From Eggerthellaceae bacterium (GTDB lineage: Bacteria; Actinomycetota; Coriobacteriia; Coriobacteriales; Eggerthellaceae), in NCBI GenBank assembly GCA_022791455.1, contig JAAVZC010000014.1:335119-399118 (forward strand): a stretch of DNA of 64,000 nt, in the 5' to 3' direction. The first letter of the stretch is position 1. Each line of letters opens with the position of its first letter. Positions 49,467 to 56,886 of the stretch are shown here, piece by piece. The position numbers and the translations under genes are program-made. Below the pieces are notes generated by a model, which saw nothing but the letters and a program-made list of their open reading frames with translations, did not search any database and was not told where the DNA came from.

Positions 49467-50852
49467 TTACGCCGCGGAATCGGAGTCGCCGGCGCCAGGC
49501 ATGAGGTTGTCGGCTGCGGAGGCGTCGGTTTTGGCGCCGCCGGGGGCCGGCGCGCGGTTGAGATAGGTGGCCTTCTCGAAGTCGGGCAGCGGGTAGTCTT
49601 CGCCGCGCGCCTGAGCCGCCAGCGCTGCGAGCGTCCAGGTGAGGTTGGCGAACATTTCCTCCATGGGATTCGCTTCGCCGTCCACAATCACCAGCTGCTG
49701 GCGATTAAGCGAGAACAGGTAGTGGCCCTGACCAGTCATATTGCCGAACTGCAGTTGGATGGTCTTGTCGGACGTGTCCAGCGTGTAGCCATAGGCCACG
49801 TCGCGCGTGAGCACAATCTTGTCGGCCGTGATCTCCACCGGCACGTCGGTGCCGTCCAGGTACCAGGTGCCTTGGAAGTCTTGCACGTCGTCGCCACCAT
49901 CGCGCACTTGCCAGAACGCCACCGCAGCTACAGCAGTCAGCGCCACCGCCAGGGCCAGCACCACGCCGACCACGATTTTGACGACGAAGCCAACAGTCAC
50001 GCGGCGCGGCGCGGCATCGGCCTTCCCGGCTCCCTTCGCACGGGAGAACCCGGCGCGCGGATTGCCGAACAGGCGCCCCTTGCCGCCAGCGGGGGTGTTG
50101 GGGTCGCCGGAATCGCCGCCGCCCACGTTCTTTGCCTTTGCCACACGGCCCTTGCGCGTGGGGCGTTTGCGGCCGTTTCCCTCTTCGCGCTCCTTGGGAA
50201 CGGCGGAATAGAAGGCGGCGCGCTCCTCCTCGGAGAGTTCCGAGGGGCCTGCGGAAGTGGGGGTGCCACCAGCCGCTTGGGGGTCGTCGGGGAAAGATCC
50301 TTCGCTTCGCTCAGGATGACGAGGGGTTTCGTCATCTCGACCGGAGGCCGAAGGCCGGAGTGGAGAGATCTTCCCGGCTTCCGAAGACGCTTCAGGGGTC
50401 GCGAAGATCTCTCCACTCGCTTCGCTCGGTCGAGATGACGAGGGGCTAGTCACGGGCTGGTTGGGGACGTGGGGCGATAGGGACTCGACCACTACTCCGG
50501 TGGCCATGGTGGCGGAGACGGCGCCTTCCGGCAAAATGGACTTCGCTTCTACGGCTTCCTTCTCCGGCAAGGGTGACCCAGCGGAAACCACCGTTATGAC
50601 CTGGGAATTTCCCCGCGCGAACGCGTCAGCGCCCCGGCGGTCCTCCTCTTCGCCGGCATCCACCGTGGACCAATCGGAACCCGCGTACAGGGCCTCGTCG
50701 GCCACATCGACTACGTCGCCGGAAGACAAGTCAGACGGTCGGTTGTCTTGTCGGTTGTCTTTAGGCGCAGCACTGCCCAAGCCCCGTTTCACTGAGGGGC
50801 GCTGGGGCTTTTCCGGCTTGTTGCTCGTTTTCTTTCGTCTGGTGGGCGCCAT
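49467..50852 (-). CDS. Membrane protein with in-frame repeat in its cytoplasmic part
   Basis: 461 residues. A long charged cytoplasmic region (1-275), one membrane segment (VGFVVKIVVGVVLALAVALTAVAAVAFW), then an outside beta-rich domain (FQGTWYLDGTDVPVEITADKIVLTRDVAYGYTLDTSDKTIQLQFGNMTGQGHYLFSLN), lipocalin-like in style. Family-A repeat sequence is translated at about 138-187 (SSSRPSEASGEIFATPEASSEAGK...RHPERSEGSF). Lies 75 bases downstream of serS. Confidence 0.7.
   Translation of the reverse strand: MAPTRRKKTSNKPEKPQRPSVKRGLGSAAPKDNRQDNRPSDLSSGDVVDVADEALYAGSDWSTVDAGEEEDRRGADAFARGNSQVITVVSAGSPLPEKEAVEAKSILPEGAVSATMATGVVVESLSPHVPNQPVTSPSSSRPSEASGEIFATPEASSEAGKISPLRPSASGRDDETPRHPERSEGSFPDDPQAAGGTPTSAGPSELSEEERAAFYSAVPKEREEGNGRKRPTRKGRVAKAKNVGGGDSGDPNTPAGGKGRLFGNPRAGFSRAKGAGKADAAPRRVTVGFVVKIVVGVVLALAVALTAVAAVAFWQVRDGGDDVQDFQGTWYLDGTDVPVEITADKIVLTRDVAYGYTLDTSDKTIQLQFGNMTGQGHYLFSLNRQQLVIVDGEANPMEEMFANLTWTLAALAAQARGEDYPLPDFEKATYLNRAPAPGGAKTDASAADNLMPGAGDSDSAA
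50293..50439. repeat. Family-A repeat inside a membrane protein gene
   Basis: AAGATCCTTCGC...CAGGATGAC half-unit and a full GTCATCTCGACCGG ... GGTCGAGATGAC unit, both without stops in the used frame. Confidence 0.88.
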
Positions 50853-50927
50853 GGGTCAGCTCGCAAAAAGGGCGAAGCCGCCGAACCGCTGCAACTGCCG
50901 CGGCCGGCGCTCCGCCCTCGTTAGTAT

Positions 50928-52220
50928 TTAGGCCTCGGGCCCGATGACGGTCACGCCGCCCATGTAGGGCACCAGCACGTCGGGCACCTTCACCGTGCCG
51001 TCCGCCTGCTGGTAGTTCTCCAGAATGGCGGCCATGGTGCGGCCCACCGCCAGGCCGGAGCCGTTGAGGGTGTACACGTAGCGCGACCCCTTGAAGTTCT
51101 CCGGATCCTTGTAGCGGATGTTCGCGCGGCGCGCCTGGAAGTCGGTGCAGCAGCTGCAGGAGGAAATTTCCTTGTAGCCGTTGTAGCAGGGCAGCCACAC
51201 CTCCAGGTCGTAGGTTTTCGCAGATGAGAACCCAATGTCGCCGGTGCACAGGCTAATGACGCGGTAGGGCAGCTCCAACTTCTGCAGAATGTTCTCGGCG
51301 TCCTCCACCATTTTCTCCAGCTCATCGAAGCCGGTTTCGGGGGTGGCGTACTTCACCATCTCCACCTTGGAGAACTGGTGCACGCGGATGATGCCGCGGG
51401 TGTCGCGCCCCGCGCTGCCGGCCTCCTCGCGGAAGCAGGGGGTGAAGGCGGTGTAGTTGAGCGGCAGCTGGTCCACGTCCAGCGTTTCCTGGGCGTGCAG
51501 GTTGGTCAGCTGCACCTCGGCGGTGGGGATCATGTACAGGCCGCCGGTGGTCTTGAACAGGTCTTCCTCGAACTTCGGCAGCTGCGCGGTGCCGGTGAGG
51601 GTGGTGGCGTTGGCCATGGCCGGCACCCACCATTCCTTGTAGCCGCGGGAGGTGTGCTGGTCCAGCATGAAGCTGATGAGGGCGCGCTCCAGGCGAGCGC
51701 CCAGGCCGCCCAGCACGTAGAAGCGGCTCTCCGCCAGCTTCACGCCGCGCTCGAAGTCGATGATGCCCAGGTCGGGGCCGATGTCCCAGTGGGCCTTGGC
51801 GTCGATGCCCTCGGCGCCGAAATCGCGCGGGGTGCCCCAGCGGCGCACCTCGGGGTTGTCGTTCTCGTCGCGGCCGACCGGCGTAGAGGCGTCGGGCATG
51901 TTGGGGGTGGCCAGCAGCAGGTCGCGCAGGGCGTTGTCGGCGGTCTCGCGGCGACGGCTCACCTCGGCCAGCTCGTCGTTGATGGCGCGCACGCGCTCCT
52001 TCACCGCTTCGGCGTCTTCCTTGCGGCCCTGGGCCATCATCTGGCCGATTTCCTTGGAAGCGGCGTTGCGCTCGGCCTGCAGGGTCTCTTCCTCCTGGAT
52101 GGCACGGCGACGCTCTTCGTCCAGCTCGGCGAAGACGGAGCCGTCCCACGCGGCATTGCGGTTGGCCATGGCCTGGGCCACTGCCTCTTGGTTTTCGCGC
52201 ACAAATTTCACGTCAAGCAT
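50928..52220 (-). CDS. serS: Seryl-tRNA synthetase
   Basis: 430 residues. The N-terminal coiled-coil arm is at about 30-105 ([30 protein letters not shown]...). Class II motifs 2 and 3 are [22 protein letters not shown] and [20 protein letters not shown]. It charges tRNA-Ser. Only about 70 bases separate it from the kinase gene upstream; no T-box was seen. Confidence 0.97.
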   Translation of the reverse strand: MLDVKFVRENQEAVAQAMANRNAAWDGSVFAELDEERRRAIQEEETLQAERNAASKEIGQMMAQGRKEDAEAVKERVRAINDELAEVSRRRETADNALRDLLLATPNMPDASTPVGRDENDNPEVRRWGTPRDFGAEGIDAKAHWDIGPDLGIIDFERGVKLAESRFYVLGGLGARLERALISFMLDQHTSRGYKEWWVPAMANATTLTGTAQLPKFEEDLFKTTGGLYMIPTAEVQLTNLHAQETLDVDQLPLNYTAFTPCFREEAGSAGRDTRGIIRVHQFSKVEMVKYATPETGFDELEKMVEDAENILQKLELPYRVISLCTGDIGFSSAKTYDLEVWLPCYNGYKEISSCSCCTDFQARRANIRYKDPENFKGSRYVYTLNGSGLAVGRTMAAILENYQQADGTVKVPDVLVPYMGGVTVIGPEA

Positions 52221-52293
52221 GAAGGCTCCTTCTTCTGGTGGGCGACGGTTCGCCCGGCGTTATCCGTGGTAACCGCATAGTATAGCGCTCTAT

Positions 52294-55200
52294 CTAGGCT
52301 TTCGGAAAAGGCTTGCCGGCGGCGGTCAGGGCATCGGCAATGGCCGCCATCACCTGCGCCACATTGATGGGCTTGGACAGATGCCCGTTCATGCCAGACC
52401 GCAGCGACGCCTCCACGTCGTCGGAGAACGCGTTGGCCGACATGGCAAGAATAGGAACGGAAGCGGCGTCGGCGTGGCCGGAAGCGCGAATGGCGCGCGT
52501 GGCCTCGTAGCCGTTCATGCGCGGCATGCGCACGTCCATGAGCACGATGTCGAAATGGTCGGGTGCGGCGGCTTCGAACATGTCGAGTGCCTCCTGCCCA
52601 TCGCGCGCCCACTCCACCTCCATGCCTTCTTCTTTGAAGATCTCGGTGGCGATTTCGGCGTTGAGGTCGTTGTCCTCCGCAAGAAGGACCCGCACGCCGG
52701 CCAGGGGCTGGGGAGATCCTTCGACTCCGCGCTCCGCGCTCCGCTCAGGATGACAAGGGGTGGGCTGCTCCGCGCTCCGCTCAGGATGACAAGGGGTGGG
52801 CTGCTCCGCGCTCCGCTCAGGATGACAAGGGGAGGGGGGTGTGTCTTCCCCAGCCGAGTCAACTGCTGAGGGGACGGCGGGGGTGCTCACCAAGCGAGTT
52901 CCGCACGACGCGGAAGTGCCAGTGGCACTTCCGCCAAAGCAGGACTGTCTGAGCGACTGAGCATCCCCGCCGGCCCCTCCACCGCGGGGAGTGGCAGCGG
53001 CAGAAGACCCTTGCGGGAGATCCTTCGACTCCGCGGCTTCGCCGCTCCGCTCAGGATGACAATGCTGGAGGCCGTCGGCCGTCCGACACGGGATCTCTCC
53101 ACTCCGCCCTTCGGGCTCCGGTCGAGATGACGTAGAGGGGGCGCTTCCCTTCCCTACCTCTGAATAGCGGGGGACGGCGGTTACGGGTACGGCTCCGTCG
53201 GCGGGGACTTCGTAGGCGCTGCGGCTGTCCAGGACCACCGTGAACTTCGTGCCCTCGCCCAGCTTCGACTCCACCTCAATCGAGCCACCCATAGCGTTGA
53301 CCAGGCTCTTCACAATGGACATGCCCAACCCCGTGCCCTCGGAGCTCGACCGCCCCTCCATGGCAAAGGGCTCGTACAGCCGCGCCAGGTAGTCGCGGCT
53401 CATGCCAATGCCGTTGTCCTCGACGGTGAACACCAGTGTTTTGTAGCCGTCCGCCTTCGACGGCCGCACCGCCAGTCCAAAGTGCACCGAGCCGTCGGCG
53501 GGCGTGTACTTCACGGCATTGGTCAGCAGGTTCACCAGCAGCTGCCGCAGCCGCGTCTCGTCGCCGATCAGCATGACGCCCTCGCTGCCGGTGCTTTCGC
53601 TCGTGTAGGTTTGTCCCTTCGCCGCGCATTGCGGGGCAATCAGGTCGTCGATAGAGGCCACCAGCTCTTCCAGCAAAAACGGCGCATCGATGAAGTTCAC
53701 CTTGCCGCTTTCAATCTTCGAAATGTCCAGCACCTCGTTGATCAGCTCTAACAGGTGGTTGGAGGCGCCCTCGATGTCCGCCAGGTCCGCCGTCACGCGC
53801 TCGGTGTTGGTCACATGGTGGCGCGCCAGGTGCAGCTTCCCGATGATCACGTTCATGGGGGTGCGAATTTCATGGCTCATCTGCGAAAGGAACTCCGACT
53901 TCGCCCGATTCGCCGCCTCCGCCGCTTCCATGGCCTCCTTCATCGACAGCTCCATGGTCACGGTTTCGGTGTCGTCGCGCAGCACCACCAGAATCTGGTC
54001 CTTGCCTTCGTAGCGCAGCGGCCGCACCGCGTAGTCCACGTAGCGAACGCGCTCGGTCAGGCGGTTGGTGAAGTGGAACTGCCCGCGGGTAGTCTCGGTC
54101 ACGGAACCGCTGCGAATGCGCTCCAGCAGCACGCGCCCCTGCACCGACATGTCCAGCCGGTCCTCAAGTTCCGGCTTCGCCAGAATTTCCTCCAACGTGT
54201 AGCCGAAAATGTGCTTGTTCTTCGCCACGATGGAAGTCATCTTCGCGTCGGCCGGCGAGTACAGGGTGACGCCGAATTCCATGAGGTCGGAGAACGCGTC
54301 GTAGAGCCGCGTCTTCATTTCGTATTCCTGCGCGCGAATTTGCCGGTAGTACAGCAGCAGCGCCACCGCAATGCCCAACACCACGCACACGGCGGAAAAG
54401 CCTATGGCCACATCCAGCGCCGCCGACACCACCGACGCGCTCGAGCGCACCGAGTCCACCGTCATCACATCGCCCACGTACCAGCTGCCGCGCCCGGTGG
54501 GGGCCACGCAAATGTAACATTCGCTGTCGCCCACACTGCCAATGACGATGCCCGGCTTGCCCCGGCCGATTTCCGTCCGCAGCGCGTCGGGGCTGTCCAG
54601 CACGAATTCCGAGCTCTTGTGCAACACATGCGCGCCGCCGCCCTGCCAGTCTTCCATGGACTGGCCAATGTAGTCGTAAATCGACGTGCCCGGCAGCGGT
54701 AGGTCCGCGTGGTTGTCGCTGGTCAGCAGCACTTCGCCGGTTTCCGCCTCAAACAGAAACGCCCCCTGGTAATTGGGGAAGGCGTTGATGGATTTCGTAG
54801 CCATGAGCGACAGCGGAATTTCCACGTACAGCGCCCCAATCTGCCGCCCTTCCAGGTACAGCGGCTTCTGGGCAATGCGGGCGTACTGGCCGTTGGCGTT
54901 GAGGAAGGCGTCGCTGTAGCCCATCTCGCCCTGGCTGAGCGACACCTCATGGGGAATGGTGGAGGCGTCGAAAGGCCGCCCCTCCGCCGTGATGCCGGTG
55001 CCGTCCATTCCGGCGAAGGCGCAGGTGGAAAAGCCCATAGCGTCTTTGAGCGCAGCGAGTGCCGGCTGCACGCTGGTGGGCTGGTCGCTTTCCAGCGTGA
55101 ACGCCCCGATGGCCGACTGGATGAGCTGCGCCCGCTCCCCCACCGAAAGCGCCGCCTGCTCGGTGAAGGCCAGCGCCTCCTCTTCGCCCGTGCTTTGCAG

Positions 55201-55332
55201 CCAACGGTCCAGGTAGCTGGTCACCGAGAGCATGACGCCCACCAACACAATTACCGCCGCCGCAATAACCGCGACGATAACCTTCGTGTGGGGAACCTTG
55301 TCCCTCCCTGTTTTCAGCCGTTCCCGGGCCAT
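52294..55332 (-). CDS. Hybrid histidine kinase with repeat-filled linker
   Basis: 1012 residues from MARERLKTGRDK (AGGGAAG). Membrane segment at about 17-38, extracytoplasmic Cache-like sensor to about 290, second membrane segment, PAS-like region, HisKA with H487 in SQMSHEIRTPMN, HATPase (VEDNGIGMSRDYL, GTGLGMSIVK) and a C-terminal receiver with D933 in IVLMDVRMP. Between ATPase and receiver, residues about 734-874 are translated family-A and family-B repeats, including three tandem CHPERSAEQPT-type peptides. The linker has no stop and both domains look intact. Confidence 0.88.
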   Translation of the reverse strand: MARERLKTGRDKVPHTKVIVAVIAAAVIVLVGVMLSVTSYLDRWLQSTGEEEALAFTEQAALSVGERAQLIQSAIGAFTLESDQPTSVQPALAALKDAMGFSTCAFAGMDGTGITAEGRPFDASTIPHEVSLSQGEMGYSDAFLNANGQYARIAQKPLYLEGRQIGALYVEIPLSLMATKSINAFPNYQGAFLFEAETGEVLLTSDNHADLPLPGTSIYDYIGQSMEDWQGGGAHVLHKSSEFVLDSPDALRTEIGRGKPGIVIGSVGDSECYICVAPTGRGSWYVGDVMTVDSVRSSASVVSAALDVAIGFSAVCVVLGIAVALLLYYRQIRAQEYEMKTRLYDAFSDLMEFGVTLYSPADAKMTSIVAKNKHIFGYTLEEILAKPELEDRLDMSVQGRVLLERIRSGSVTETTRGQFHFTNRLTERVRYVDYAVRPLRYEGKDQILVVLRDDTETVTMELSMKEAMEAAEAANRAKSEFLSQMSHEIRTPMNVIIGKLHLARHHVTNTERVTADLADIEGASNHLLELINEVLDISKIESGKVNFIDAPFLLEELVASIDDLIAPQCAAKGQTYTSESTGSEGVMLIGDETRLRQLLVNLLTNAVKYTPADGSVHFGLAVRPSKADGYKTLVFTVEDNGIGMSRDYLARLYEPFAMEGRSSSEGTGLGMSIVKSLVNAMGGSIEVESKLGEGTKFTVVLDSRSAYEVPADGAVPVTAVPRYSEVGKGSAPSTSSRPEPEGRSGEIPCRTADGLQHCHPERSGEAAESKDLPQGSSAAATPRGGGAGGDAQSLRQSCFGGSATGTSASCGTRLVSTPAVPSAVDSAGEDTPPSPCHPERSAEQPTPCHPERSAEQPTPCHPERSAERGVEGSPQPLAGVRVLLAEDNDLNAEIATEIFKEEGMEVEWARDGQEALDMFEAAAPDHFDIVLMDVRMPRMNGYEATRAIRASGHADAASVPILAMSANAFSDDVEASLRSGMNGHLSKPINVAQVMAAIADALTAAGKPFPKA
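52713..53132. repeat. Family-A repeat cluster inside the kinase gene
   Basis: Several units: a full one at the right (CTCCGGTCGAGATGAC at 53117-53132), another near 53010-53060, and three tandem right arms GCTCCGCTCAGGATGAC at 52735-52830, with the family-B copy between. Confidence 0.88.
52886..52961. repeat. Family-B 76-bp repeat, copy 2
   Basis: Same as 8711-8786 apart from a few changes. The two arm changes (GGAAGTGCC / GGCACTTCC) keep the central hairpin paired. It lies in frame in the kinase linker. Confidence 0.85.
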
Positions 55333-55480
55333 GACTTCCCTGCGCTTTTCTGACCATCGTGGAGATTTGCGTTGCCGAACGGGGCGCGGTGGCAAACAAA
55401 CCTCGATCGTGTAAAATTGGTGCCTGTGATTTTGCCACAGGCAATAAAAGCCCAACTTTCACTGTAACGAGGATGTATAT

Positions 55481-55681
55481 ATGGATTTCGAGGCGCTTTA
55501 CCACTTTCTTTTCGAATCGTTCGCCGGCATTGGCGTCCTGATTGGCGCCGGCCTCGTGCTGAGCATCATTGCCTGCGTCATCATGGAGCGCCGCACCCGC
55601 AAGGTGTACAAGAACCACGAGAAGACGGCCGACGACTGGTCGCTGTTCGACGACGATGACGAGGAAGAAGAGGAGAACTAG
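55481..55681 (+). CDS. Small membrane protein with acidic tail
   Basis: 66 residues: a membrane segment (GIGVLIGAGLVLSIIACVIME), a basic stretch RRTRKVYKNHEK and the poly-acidic end DDDDEEEEEN. ACGAGG precedes the ATG. Divergent from the kinase gene. Function unknown. Confidence 0.7.
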   Translation: MDFEALYHFLFESFAGIGVLIGAGLVLSIIACVIMERRTRKVYKNHEKTADDWSLFDDDDEEEEEN

Positions 55682-55701
55682 CTCTTCGCTTCCTGTCCGC
55701 G

Positions 55702-55853
55702 GCGAGGGGAGCGAGGGGTGTTTGCGATCACCCACTTTCGCTTTCTCGCCTTCGGCTCGGGCGCTTCGTTCTTCGTGTTTTTATGGGGCGCCCTTTTGGG
55801 CGCCTTTTTAGTATGTGCTCAGAGTGATCGGAAACACCCCTCGCTCCCCGCGC
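55702..55853. repeat. 30-bp inverted repeat pair around a terminator
   Basis: The arm at 55702-55731 (GCGAGGGGAGCGAGGGGTGT...) pairs with 55824-55853 at about 28 of 30 positions. The 92-bp middle holds the terminator at 55787-55809. MITE-like geometry, but no target duplication is obvious. Confidence 0.7.
55787..55809 (+). terminator. Terminator
   Basis: GGCGCCC-TTTT-GGGCGCC-TTTTT. Confidence 0.85.
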
Positions 55854-55953
55854 CGCTCCGTTGCCATGCTTGTCGCTTCGCTTCCGTAACTTTCCCGAAA
55901 ACAAAGAGTGCTACCATGCTCGCGACACTTCCATTACCTAAGGAGACGCGATC

Positions 55954-56847
55954 ATGACCGACGCAACCGCCACTTCCCCGGCCCCCGAGCTGTACCTGTA
56001 CGAGCGCGAAGGCGCCTACATTCCCCGCATTGCCGCCGTGCACGACCTGTGCGGCTACGGCAAGTGCTCGCTGGGGGTGGCCATCCCGGTGCTTTCCGCC
56101 GCTGGCTGCGATGTGTGCCCCGTGCCCACCGGTCTGTTCTCCTCGCACACCGCGTTCCCCGGCTGGTACATGCACGACACCACCGACATCCTGGCGGACT
56201 ACATTGCCGCATGGCAGGGCATCGACGTTGACATTGACGCCATTTACTCCGGCTTTTTGGGCGCGCCCGAACAGGTGGACATCATTCGCAAGCTGTATGC
56301 CACCTACCCCAATGCGCTGAAGGTGGTCGACCCTGTTATGGCTGATCACGGCAAGGTTTACCCCACCTACACGCCCGAGTTGTGCGAAGCCATGGCCCAG
56401 CTGGCCTGCGATGCCGACATCCTCACCCCCAACCTCACCGAAGCCGCCATCATCCTGGGCGAGGAATGGCAGGGCACCGACATTTCCGACGCCGAGGCCG
56501 ACCGCATCATCCGCGCGCTCATCGACCGCGGCGCCCGCTGCGTGGTGCTGAAGGGCATCCAGCGCGACGGCGAGAACCTCATCCGCAACTTCGTGGGCAG
56601 CGCCGATTTCCCCACCGTCGAGGTGCACAACGAGTACCTGCCCTACATGCTGCACGGCACCGGCGACGTGTACGCCTCCTGCCTGCTGGCCGCCATCATG
56701 GCCGGTCGCTCCTTGAGCGAAGCGGTGGATTTCGCCGGCTCCTTCGTCCACGACGCCATGCTGGTTTCCGCCGAGCAGCCGCACTTCCAGGAGCGCGGCG
56801 TCAGCTTCGAGCCCCTGCTGGGCCAGGTGTGCGACCTTTTGAAGTAG
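55954..56847 (+). CDS. Pyridoxamine/pyridoxal kinase family protein
   Basis: 297 residues of the ribokinase-like PdxY/PdxK fold: IAAVHDLCGYGKCSLGVAIPVLSAAG, GLFSSHTAFPGW (substrate lid), VVDPVMADHGKVY, LTPNLTEAAIILGE, and the anion-hole motif HGTGDVYASC with the catalytic Asp. It phosphorylates vitamin B6 forms and restores PLP. AAGGAG-type site upstream. Confidence 0.9.
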   Translation: MTDATATSPAPELYLYEREGAYIPRIAAVHDLCGYGKCSLGVAIPVLSAAGCDVCPVPTGLFSSHTAFPGWYMHDTTDILADYIAAWQGIDVDIDAIYSGFLGAPEQVDIIRKLYATYPNALKVVDPVMADHGKVYPTYTPELCEAMAQLACDADILTPNLTEAAIILGEEWQGTDISDAEADRIIRALIDRGARCVVLKGIQRDGENLIRNFVGSADFPTVEVHNEYLPYMLHGTGDVYASCLLAAIMAGRSLSEAVDFAGSFVHDAMLVSAEQPHFQERGVSFEPLLGQVCDLLK

Positions 56848-56886
56848 AATAGGCGCAACAACCCCCTCGGGCGAGGAGTACCCTGC

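Noticed and set aside
55702-55853. Insertion sequence
   Set aside because: Too short for a transposase and none is nearby.
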